NCBI GenBank assembly: GCA_023443285.1 | Contig: JAEZVB010000001.1 | Location: forward strand, 1 to 11,605 | DNA: 11,605 nt | Origin: Bacillota bacterium | Lineage (GTDB): Bacteria > Bacillota > Negativicutes > Sporomusales > Sporomusaceae | Direction of reading: 5' to 3' | Shown here: positions 6,406 through 11,605 of the stretch, piece by piece | Layout of the letters: every line of letters begins with the position of its first letter | How positions within the stretch are numbered: position 1 is the stretch's first letter | Notes under the pieces: model-generated | Told to the model about the DNA's origin: nothing | Databases searched by the model: none | The model's input: the letters and a program-made list of their open reading frames with translations, nothing else | Made by a program: the position numbers and the translations under genes

Positions 6406-7035
6406 GTGAATCAAGTGAAAAAGTCTATCGCTACTTATCAATCGATTGCAGTAGATATTGCGAAAAGAATAGTTAATGCCGAATTTTCGGTGGGAGATAA
6501 AATATCGGGGCGAACCTTACTTGCCAGTCAGTATAATGTTTCACCGGAGACCATTCGTAAGGCTGTTGCTCTCCTAAAAGAAGCAAATATTGTTTCTGTA
6601 TCACAAGGAAAAGAAATTATTGTACTGTCATCACAGCAGGCGTATCATCTGATTGAGCATAATAAGGAAATGACTTCCGCTTACTCATTAAGACAAGAGT
6701 TGGAAATACTTCTTGAAAGGAAAGAAGAAACTGATAGGGACTTTCGTAAGATTATTACCGAAATTATGCGATACTCTGATAGATTGAAAAATCTCGCACC
6801 TTATAATCCAATTGAAGTTCATATTTCGAAGCAATCCAAAGTAATTGGGCAATCGTTAGCAAACATTAAGCTATGGCATAATACAGGAGCAACAATTGTG
6901 GCAATTCGCCGAAATACGGAAATCATTGTCTCACCAGGGCCATATGCAGTTCTTCAAGAGAATGATCGTATCGTAGTTGTAGGTCCACATGATGTGTTGC
7001 AAAAGGTTACGGATTTCATTAGCGATGTAAAATAA
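6406..7035 (+). CDS. BusR-like transcription regulator: GntR winged helix plus RCK_C (TrkA-C) domain
   Basis: Protein of 209 residues in three parts: a GntR-type winged helix (about 8-75, with GDKISGRTLLASQYNVSPET and RKAVALLKEANIV), a helical, charged linker suited to dimer formation (about 77-130), and an RCK_C domain (about 134-207, with VIGQSLANIKLWHNTGATIV, AIRRNTEIIVSPGP, LQENDRIVVVGP). This is the layout of BusR of lactic streptococci, which binds cyclic di-AMP through RCK_C and represses osmolyte uptake genes. I infer a cyclic di-AMP or ion-responsive repressor. The GTG start has CGGAG 5 nt upstream; a second in-frame GTG at 6415 is possible. It stands before a chloride exchanger with its own RCK_C domain and opposite the gpgS2 operon, both fitting targets. 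The domain calls are firm; ligand and targets are inferred. Confidence 0.87.
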   Translation: MNQVKKSIATYQSIAVDIAKRIVNAEFSVGDKISGRTLLASQYNVSPETIRKAVALLKEANIVSVSQGKEIIVLSSQQAYHLIEHNKEMTSAYSLRQELEILLERKEETDRDFRKIITEIMRYSDRLKNLAPYNPIEVHISKQSKVIGQSLANIKLWHNTGATIVAIRRNTEIIVSPGPYAVLQENDRIVVVGPHDVLQKVTDFISDVK

Positions 7036-7080
7036 CAAAAACATAGGGATGGTATCGTTAACCATTCCTATGTTTTTGTT
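7034..7080 (+). terminator. Strong intrinsic terminator between the BusR-like and ClC genes
   Basis: AACAAAAACATAGGGATGGT (7034-7053) pairs with 7061-7080 over 20 bp with a single G-U, loop ATCGTTA. The A-rich left arm and T-rich right arm make it work as a terminator on the plus strand. It overlaps the stop codon of the regulator and lies only 54 nt before the channel start, so the channel depends on read-through or on a promoter I cannot see. Confidence 0.85.
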
Positions 7081-7119
7081 ATTAGATTATATTAGCTATG
7101 TTGCACCATATGAAAAATG

Positions 7120-7127
7120 AAAGGAAG
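7120..7127 (+). promoter_or_regulatory. Ribosome binding site deciding the GTG start of the ClC gene
   Basis: AAAGGAAG lies 7 nt before GTG 7135. The in-frame ATG at 7117 lies directly before this element and has no purine-rich site of its own upstream. Confidence 0.6.
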
Positions 7128-7134
7128 AAATAGT

Positions 7135-8715
7135 GTGCATTCTCAAGGGATTAGTAAAATATATTATTCTTTAACTCACTGGCACGATTTTAGGTTAAAA
7201 TTATTTGGAGAAGGCATTTTGATCGGACTGTTTGTCGGAATCATTATTGTTTTATTTCGATTGTTGTTAGAGCAAGTAGAAGAAATTCGTGATACTATTT
7301 TTCTCTATTTTCAATCCGGTCATATGTTAATGACAGTAGTATTATTTTTAGGCCTTATAGGAATTGCAAAATTATTAGCTTATCTTGTTAAAGTTGAACC
7401 CATGTCTGCTGGAAGCGGAATTCCACAAGTAAAAGGCACAATCTTAGGCCTAATGAAAATGAAATGGCTAAATGTACTTATCTGTAAATTTATAGGCGGA
7501 GTAGTAGCCATTGGTGCAGGTCTATCTTTAGGACGGGAAGGTCCTTCTATCCAATTAGGAGCAACAATAGGTCAAGGACTTAGCCGCTCCTTAAGTAGAA
7601 CAAAAATCGAAGAAAGTTATCTGATCACCAGTGGGGCTAGTGCAGGACTGGCGGCAGCATTTAATGCACCACTTGCCGGAGTTATATTTTCTTTAGAAGA
7701 ATTGCATAAAAATTTTTCACCCACGGTTCTAATGTCTACTGTAGCCGCCGCACTAACAGCCTCTTTAGTGTCCCAATACTTTTTTGGTATAAATCCGATA
7801 TTTAATTTTACTGGCCTACCTATTCTTCCAATCCGCTACTACTGGTATATAATAATTTTAGGTATAATAATAGGCTTTTTAGGTTTTGCCTTTAACCGTA
7901 TATTAATAATAACTTTGAATGCATATGAAAACCAAAGGACGTTCACCGCAACAGAAAAAGCAGCATTGCCGCTGATAATCGCTGGTATACTCGGTTTTGT
8001 TCTACCGCAGGTGCTAGGTGGGGGTAATAACTTAATTAATGAATTAGCAACAACATCATTTAGCCTGACGATATTAATTATATTACTAATCACAAAGTTT
8101 TTCTTCACTATGCTTAGTTATGGTTCAGGCGTACCGGGTGGAATCTTTTTACCAATGCTAGTCATCGGTGCATTATCAGGTAGTGTATTTAGCCATATCG
8201 CTATTCAATATGGCTTATTAGAATCGGCTTACGGTATAAATTTAATTGTACTATCTATGGCAGCTTATTTTTCTGCCGTTGTTAAAGCCCCTATAACAGG
8301 TAGTATCTTGATTATGGAGATGACCGGTTCTTTTAGTCATATGTTACCATTGATTGTGGTATCAATGACTTCTTATCTCGTAGCAGATGTTTTAAAGTCT
8401 AAACCAATTTATGAAGAGCTGTTAGAGCGTTCCCTTAGTAAACAAAAAAAGACTTTTATTAATGTCACAACTCAGAAAAGGGTACTTCTTGAAGTAGTTG
8501 TTTGTAAAGGATCAAAACTAGATGGTACTCAATTGAAGAAAATTGACTGGCCACCTTATAGCTTAGTAGTAAGTATAAAACGTGGCGAAACTGAATTAGT
8601 TCCTAAGGGAGATACACGCATAATTGCCGGCGATTTTTTGTATGTGTTGACAAATGTAAACCAGGTAAAACCCACTAAAGATTTAGCAAATCTATGTAAC
8701 ATAACTAAGCATTAA
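7135..8715 (+). CDS. ClC-family chloride/proton exchanger with C-terminal RCK_C (TrkA-C) domain
   Basis: About 526 residues (532 from the alternative ATG at 7117). Residues 15-430 form the ClC membrane body with many hydrophobic helices and all ion-path motifs: GSGIPQ (about 93-98, pore serine), GREGPS (133-138, gating Glu135), FSLEEL with a double Glu (188-189) where the internal proton glutamate of exchangers lies, GVPGGIFLPML (332-342) and PIYEEL with the pore tyrosine (Tyr426). The two glutamates point to a Cl-/H+ exchanger rather than a channel. After about residue 445 comes a cytoplasmic RCK_C domain (VVCKGSKLDGTQLKKIDWP, SLVVSIKRGETELVPKGDT, AGDFLYVLTNV), as in many Firmicute ClC proteins; such domains bind cyclic di-AMP or other small ligands in relatives. 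The neighbour upstream is a regulator with the same domain. GTG 7135 is preferred because of its ribosome site. The stop directly abuts a flavoredoxin fragment. Confidence 0.93.
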   Translation: MHSQGISKIYYSLTHWHDFRLKLFGEGILIGLFVGIIIVLFRLLLEQVEEIRDTIFLYFQSGHMLMTVVLFLGLIGIAKLLAYLVKVEPMSAGSGIPQVKGTILGLMKMKWLNVLICKFIGGVVAIGAGLSLGREGPSIQLGATIGQGLSRSLSRTKIEESYLITSGASAGLAAAFNAPLAGVIFSLEELHKNFSPTVLMSTVAAALTASLVSQYFFGINPIFNFTGLPILPIRYYWYIIILGIIIGFLGFAFNRILIITLNAYENQRTFTATEKAALPLIIAGILGFVLPQVLGGGNNLINELATTSFSLTILIILLITKFFFTMLSYGSGVPGGIFLPMLVIGALSGSVFSHIAIQYGLLESAYGINLIVLSMAAYFSAVVKAPITGSILIMEMTGSFSHMLPLIVVSMTSYLVADVLKSKPIYEELLERSLSKQKKTFINVTTQKRVLLEVVVCKGSKLDGTQLKKIDWPPYSLVVSIKRGETELVPKGDTRIIAGDFLYVLTNVNQVKPTKDLANLCNITKH

Positions 8716-8934
8716 TAACTTTATTGAGGAATGTCCTTATAATCTTGAATGCAAGGTTAGTAGGGAAATCGAGATGGGGGATTTTGTTATCTTTTTTGGC
8801 GAAATTGTCGAGATACATATAGATGACATGTATTGGAGAAAGCGGCAGAATTGATCTTGGAAAAATAGAACCCTTAGTTTATGCAGTTGGCCTGCGTGAG
8901 TACTGGAAGCTTGGGGAAAAAGTGGGATTCAAAA
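8716..8934 (+). pseudogene. Flavoredoxin/flavin reductase-like C-terminal fragment, frameshifted
   Basis: Directly after the ClC stop codon, the plus strand reads NNFIEECPYNLECKVSREIE and MGDFVIFFGEIVEIHIDDM in one frame, then, after a frameshift at about 8820-8835, GRIDLGKIEPLVYAVGLREY and WKLGEKVGF in another. The order IxECPxNLECKV, FxGEIVEIHxDD, KIDLxKIEPL, LREYWKLGEKVG is that of the C-terminal half of flavin-binding split-barrel proteins (flavoredoxin family), usually near 180-190 residues. The N-terminal half is missing, so the gene lost its start in a deletion that ends at the ClC stop, and its last residues are lost at the junction with arsM. It is a dead fragment. No ribosome site or start serves either piece. 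Confidence 0.7.
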
Positions 8935-9394
8935 CCCGGAAACATTCTTTTAGCACCTTATCTTTATCGGCAGACAAATTAATTACACAATTTGAAATAA
9001 TAACATCTACAGAATTGTCCGGCAAAGGAATCTCCTCAATATGCCCTTTTAAAAACTCTACATTGGCAATTCCCGACTTTTTCTGATTTCGCCTGGCTTC
9101 TTCCAGCATCTCATCAGTCATGTCTAAACCATATGCCTTACCATGAGGACCAACTCTCCTTGCAGAAAGCAAAACATCCAGCCCGGCACCACTGCCTAAA
9201 TCTAATACTATTTCACCAGAAAAAAGCTCCTCCAGTGCTGTCGAATTACCACATCCAAAAGAGGTAGCAACCATATCTTCAGGTAAACCCTGAACTTCGC
9301 TCTCTGAGTATAGATTTCCGGTTATCTTCTTAGTCGCTTTGCTTAGCCTGGTGTCGCAGCATCCTTAGCTCCCATATAAGGCTTCTTCATTCAT
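8879..9394 (-). pseudogene. arsM: Arsenite methyltransferase gene, truncated and with an early stop
   Basis: The intact core reads like ArsM, which uses S-adenosylmethionine to methylate As(III): LPEDMVATSFGCGNSTALEE, VLDLGSGAGLDVLLSARRVG (SAM-binding motif I), GKAYGLDMTDEMLEEARRNQ, NVEFLKGHIEEIPLPDNSVD and VIISNCVINL. The two arsenic-binding cysteines GCGN and SNCV are kept. Two lesions are visible. Upstream, the frame continues without shift from ATG 9394 as MNEEALYGS, a TAA stop (9365-9367), then GCCDTRLSKATKKITGN, so a premature stop splits the start from the body. At the other end the frame leaves the family after FRVLNP (about 8930) and runs into the antisense of the flavoredoxin piece, so the last half of the enzyme, with its third arsenic-site cysteine, is gone. 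The ATG at 9274 opens the longest remaining frame but lies inside a conserved region. Confidence 0.82.
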
Positions 9395-9438
9395 TGATTG
9401 AATAAATTACCATTTATCATTAGCGTGATTGCAACACG

Positions 9439-9463
9439 AAATAGTTTGTATTTGCAACTATTT
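9439..9463. repeat. Perfect inverted repeat in the arsM-arsR divergent spacer
   Basis: AAATAGTT-TGTATTTGC-AACTATTT, 8-bp arms, 9-nt spacer. It stands between the divergent arsM and arsR relics, where an ArsR operator would be expected, but it lies about 70 nt upstream of the arsR promoter and I cannot match it to a known operator. Run-on Ts after the right arm also allow a weak terminator. Confidence 0.35.
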
Positions 9464-9530
9464 TTTTAGCAAAACTTACCGCAGAATATTTTAGCTTCAA
9501 TTTTAAATAACATTCAATTAAAAATAACTA

Positions 9531-9558
9531 TTGCATATTTAGTAACACCTTTTATAAT
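9531..9558 (+). promoter_or_regulatory. Promoter of the arsR-arsC-arsD-arsA series
   Basis: TTGCAT (9531-9536), 16-nt spacer, TATAAT (9553-9558), 18 nt before the arsR start codon, with GGCGGTG as a weak ribosome site in between. It is still a good vegetative promoter, so arsC may still be expressed although ArsR control is lost. Confidence 0.65.
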
Positions 9559-9576
9559 AATATTCGGCGGTGATTT

Positions 9577-9891
9577 ATGAAATTCATTGATGCTTTAAAG
9601 GCACTAGGCGATTATAACCGCTTAGCCATTATGTGTTATCTTCAGAGTGGCACGCGGTGCGTTTGTGAAATTGAGCAAATTTTATCCATCTCTCAATCAG
9701 CAACCTCCAAGCACCTTAATAAGTTAAGAATGGTCGGTTTAATCCAAGCATAAAAAAAGGCGCAGTGGGTATACTACAGTATTCCAGCTAACGCTTATAC
9801 AGAATATCCGTTTTTGGAAAAACTCCTTATGGATGCAAATACTCATTATGTTTTTGATACAAGCAATGTACAAAAATTTGACGACTGTTAA
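9577..9891 (+). pseudogene. arsR: ArsR-family arsenic repressor with an internal stop codon
   Basis: A 105-codon frame of the usual ArsR/SmtB winged-helix length: MKFIDALKALGDYNRLAIMC, then the metalloid site TRCVCEIEQIL (Cys28 and Cys30, the CVC of ArsR helix 3), the recognition helix SISQSATSKHLNKLRMVGLI and the wing AQWVYYSIP. Codon 59 is TAA (9751-9753), in the beta-wing just where a Glu or Lys would stand (one base change from GAA or AAA). Reading is otherwise uninterrupted to TAA 9889-9891, so this is a single recent nonsense mutation. The 58-residue product would have the DNA helix but no wing or C-terminal dimer helix and is unlikely to repress. Intact ArsR leaves the operator when As(III)/Sb(III) binds its cysteines. 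arsC follows after 22 nt. Confidence 0.88.
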
Positions 9892-9913
9892 ATAATATTA
9901 GGAGGCAAATACC

Positions 9914-10312
9914 TTGAAACGAGTAGCATTTATTTGTGTTCATAACTCATGTCGTTCTCAAATGGCCGAGGCTTTTGGCAAGGTTTTGGGACTTGAGGTA
10001 TTGGAATGTTTTTCCGCAGGAACAGAGCAACGGGAGCAAATTAATCAAGACGCTGTACGAATTATGAAGGAAATCGGCATCGACATGGAGCTTCACCAAA
10101 AGCCTAAGCTGCTTCAGGATATACCCAGCGTTGATATAGTGGTAACAATGGGGTGTAATGTGGGTTGCCCGATTATTTCATGTAACCATCGCGAGGATTG
10201 GGGACTAGATGATCCCTCAGGAAAAAATGAGGAGGAATTCCGGATCGTCCGCAGTTTAATTAAGTCCAAAATGGAAGATCTCATCCATCGGGTAAAATCC
10301 GATTTAATCTAA
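9914..10312 (+). CDS. arsC: Arsenate reductase, thioredoxin-coupled (low-molecular-weight phosphatase fold)
   Basis: Protein of 132 residues, full length for this class, which reduces As(V) to As(III) in the cytoplasm using a relay of three cysteines and thioredoxin. Seen: the phosphate-like loop CVHNSCRS (Cys8 to Arg14, CX5R) near the start, SAGTEQ (34-39), the redox segment TMGCNVGCPIISC (Cys81, Cys85, Cys90), and EDWGLDDPSGK (92-102 region) with the Asp-Pro of the phosphatase fold. The TTG start is supported by AGGAGG 8 nt upstream. The gene is intact with no damage, in contrast to every other ars gene here, so either it is under selection or it has escaped so far. Its promoter lies before the broken arsR. 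As(III) made by it would need an exporter, and none is in the window. Confidence 0.95.
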   Translation: MKRVAFICVHNSCRSQMAEAFGKVLGLEVLECFSAGTEQREQINQDAVRIMKEIGIDMELHQKPKLLQDIPSVDIVVTMGCNVGCPIISCNHREDWGLDDPSGKNEEEFRIVRSLIKSKMEDLIHRVKSDLI

Positions 10313-10347
10313 TGGATAGATAATAAAAACATGGAGAGTGATACTAT

Positions 10348-10483
10348 AAAAAAATAGTGATTTATGACCCGGCTATGTGTTGTTCTACAGGCGTTTGCGG
10401 GTCAAGTGTCGCAAAAAACTGCTACGGGTGGCAACTGTTATCGAAACACTTAAACACAAAGGGGTCGATATCATAAAGGCATA
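10348..10483 (+). pseudogene. arsD: ArsD metallochaperone fragment: start codon lost, frameshifted, truncated
   Basis: ArsD carries As(III) to the ArsA ATPase. The remnant reads KKIVIYDPAMCCSTGVCGSS with the Cys-Cys and third Cys of the arsenite site, then after a shift near the A-run at 10412-10418 continues as LLRVATVIETLKHKGVDIIK in another frame. A good ribosome site (GGAGAG) lies in place, but where ATG AAA AAA ATA should be the sequence is AT-AAAAAAATA: the G of the start codon is missing, and the frame before it is closed by TGA. The C-terminal half is lost at a junction with arsA at about 10483. Three separate lesions in one gene show long inactivity. Confidence 0.85.
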
Positions 10484-10834
10484 TTGCCGGAATCGGTAAT
10501 TGCTAATATGGAGGAACAATTATCAGGGTCTTGCACTGTAGAAATTGCAGCCTTTAATGAATTCTCCCATTATTTAACCGATGGAAACATTAATAGCAAA
10601 TATGATTATGTCATTTTTGACACAGCCCCCACCGGACACACACTTAGAATGCTGCAGTTGCCTTCTGCCTAGTCTAACTTTATCAGTGAAAACACGCATG
10701 GTGCATCCTGTTTAGGACAATTATCAGGCTTAGAAGAAAATAAAGCGATGTATAAAAATGCAGTTGAAACCTTAGCTAACGCAAGCATGACAACTGTTAT
10801 CCTTTTGAAAAATCCAAGGGATATACTGTGTTAA
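10484..10834 (+). pseudogene. arsA: ArsA arsenite-pump ATPase fragment with internal stop
   Basis: An interior piece of the ArsA ATPase that drives the ArsB arsenite pump. It reads PESVIANMEEQLSGSCTVEI, AAFNEFSHYLTD, then KYDYVIFDTAPTGHTLRMLQ (DTAP switch motif of the ArsA/GET3 family), LPSA, a TAG stop (10670-10672) where the family has Trp, and continues in the same frame as SNFISENTHGASCLGQLSGL, EENKAMYKNAVETLANASMT and TTVILL. Its P-loop start is missing at the arsD junction, and the rest, the second ATPase half included, is missing after about 10815. A last piece in another frame, WYGVELQGKELLDLIK followed by TAA (10840-10890), may be the far C-terminus, which would mean a second internal deletion of several hundred codons; this last part is uncertain. 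Confidence 0.85.
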
Positions 10835-10897
10835 TCAAATGGTATGGTGTTGAATTGCAAGGCAAAGAGCTCTTGGATTTAATCAAATAATAGTTAA

Positions 10898-10944
10898 AAA
10901 GCGACAAGCCAAAAATCCCACGAAGATTTTTGGCTTGTCGCTTT
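10898..10944 (-). terminator. 20-bp perfect inverted repeat, terminator of the DGC-glutaredoxin gene
   Basis: AAAGCGACAAGCCAAAAATC (10898-10917) and its exact complement (10925-10944) are separated by CCACGAA. On the minus strand the right arm runs into GCTTTTTAAC, a proper T-tract, 33 nt after the stop of the DGC-glutaredoxin gene. On the plus strand the T-run is shorter (GCTTTACT), so it works mainly for the minus strand but may also stop what is left of ars transcription. Confidence 0.88.
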
Positions 10945-10976
10945 ACTCCTGGCTCACGGCCAGCTTATTATACTTG

Positions 10977-11605
10977 TCAGCCTTTGCCCTCGCTGTCACC
11001 AATTTGTATAACACCTCCGTCTCTTACAATGACGGGTACCTTGTCAGTGCCATATTTGTCTTGGCACAGTTTTTTAGCCCACGGATATATACTTGTGTTA
11101 ATTTCTTGAAAACTAATTTTTTGCTCCTGATATTCTTGTAAAACCTTAGCACAAAATGGACAACCTGATTTCGTATAAATTACAATTCCCTTCGAGTTGG
11201 GTTCACTAATAACCTGTTGATTGCCGACAGGCGCAACCTCGCCGCCACCCTCACAACCACAGCCACAACTACTTTCGCTGCCTCCGCATCCGCAACTGCA
11301 GGTTGACGAATCACAGCTATTTTTTTGCGCCGCCTGGGCTTTTTCATACATGGCGGCCAATGAATCTATGACATGCGTAACAATACCATAAACCTTTTCA
11401 ATTTCTGTCATACAACCATGCATAGGGCCAGTTTGTATCTCAATGCCGGCGAGCGCCTCCTGCTCGCCAATAAGCTCCCCTATATTTATTGCCACCATCG
11501 GTTTAAAGCAATATTTTTCAACAGCCTTCCTCGCACATCCCTTAGCGCATCCATCCAGAGTAATCGTAGGGTGGTTTAACGAAAATTTCTTTTCGTCGCT
11601 AGTAC
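10977..11605 (-). CDS. DGC-domain zinc-binding protein fused to a glutaredoxin through a Cys-rich linker (start lies beyond the right edge)
   Basis: The frame is open from the right edge, so the 209 residues seen lack the start; an internal ATG at 11498 is not the true start because the conserved motif lies before it. Part 1 (about 1-90 of the visible piece) is the end of a DGC domain (putative zinc-binding family): TLDGCAKGCARKAVEKY, CFKPMVAINIGEL, MHGCMTEIEKVYGIVTHVID. Part 2 (about 95-118) is a linker packed with Cys-Gly pairs (CSCGCGG, CGCGCEGG; about nine cysteines), likely metal binding. Part 3 (about 135-209) is a complete glutaredoxin: GIVIYTKSGCPFCAKVLQEY with the CPFC redox site, DKVPVIV with the cis-proline, and a GGVIQIG end. 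I infer thiol-based handling of a metal or metalloid; ars genes next door fit this, but the gene is convergent to them and has its own terminator. Confidence 0.85.
   Translation of the reverse strand, partial: TSDEKKFSLNHPTITLDGCAKGCARKAVEKYCFKPMVAINIGELIGEQEALAGIEIQTGPMHGCMTEIEKVYGIVTHVIDSLAAMYEKAQAAQKNSCDSSTCSCGCGGSESSCGCGCEGGGEVAPVGNQQVISEPNSKGIVIYTKSGCPFCAKVLQEYQEQKISFQEINTSIYPWAKKLCQDKYGTDKVPVIVRDGGVIQIGDSEGKG

Noticed and set aside
7098..7133. Eleven-codon leader ORF before the ClC gene (ATG 7098 to TAG 7133)
   Set aside because: No ribosome site and no regulatory codon run; the purine run near its end is the ribosome site of the ClC gene.
8823..9086. Plus-strand ORF of 87 codons taken as one gene
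   Set aside because: Its first 36 or so codons are the second frame of the flavoredoxin fragment, the rest is antisense of arsM; it is a chimera over a deletion junction.
9365..9367. TAA in arsM as a true stop of a leader peptide
   Set aside because: The frame before and after is continuous, with a CC motif and body typical of ArsM following; a nonsense mutation in a gene that is truncated anyway is simpler.
10670..10672. In-frame TAG in arsA read as pyrrolysine (recoding)
   Set aside because: The family has Trp here (one base change from TGG) and the gene is broken at several other places, so simple decay explains it.
10935..11141. Plus-strand ORF with hydrophobic residues (68 codons)
   Set aside because: Antisense of the glutaredoxin domain and starts inside the terminator stem.
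11373..11579. Plus-strand ORF of 68 codons
   Set aside because: Antisense of the DGC domain, no ribosome site.
1..11605. CRISPR array, tRNA, rRNA, transposase or prophage gene
   Set aside because: None seen on either strand; no regularly spaced repeats and no recombinase motifs. The only mobile DNA is the intron relic.

Overview
The window reads as a piece of a chromosome from a Gram-negative-type Firmicute, most likely a Negativicute of the Sporomusa/Pelosinus kind. This is inferred from strong AGGAGG-like ribosome sites, GTG and TTG starts, an elongation PBP2, Firmicute-type ArsR/ArsC/ArsD/ArsA sequences, and a regulator and ion channel that both end in RCK_C (TrkA-C) domains. Base composition changes along the window: the left 3 kb is clearly GC-richer, and from about 3.25 kb onward the DNA is AT-rich.

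Left block (1-3051, all minus strand): a tight series in the order HAD phosphatase, GpgS-like glycosyltransferase with a 200-residue N-terminal extension, and penicillin-binding protein 2 (its C-terminal part lies beyond the left edge). The first two could together make glucosylglycerate, a compatible solute. The 5' side of this series carries a collapsed group II intron (about 3099-3250) that keeps a 34-nt domain V.

Middle block (3262-6302, minus strand): a second GpgS-like paralogue, then an ornithine/alanine racemase gene reduced by an internal deletion to its two ends, a GNAT acetyltransferase and a small exported protein of unknown function. Upstream of the second gpgS is a candidate 41-residue membrane peptide and a terminator-like hairpin that could attenuate the operon.

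Central plus-strand block (6406-8715): a BusR-like regulator (GntR winged helix plus RCK_C) and a ClC-type chloride/proton exchanger that also ends in an RCK_C domain, separated by a strong terminator. RCK_C domains of this kind bind cyclic di-AMP in BusR and several K+ systems. With the GpgS genes, the whole centre of the window has an osmotic-adaptation theme.

Right block (8716-10890): a graveyard of arsenic genes. A flavoredoxin-like fragment, arsM, arsR, arsD and arsA are each broken by premature stops, frameshifts, a lost start codon or deletions, yet arsC between them is intact. Opposite them, entering from the right edge, is an apparently intact gene for an unusual fusion: DGC zinc-binding domain, Cys-rich linker and glutaredoxin. 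It ends at a 20-bp perfect inverted repeat that serves as a terminator.
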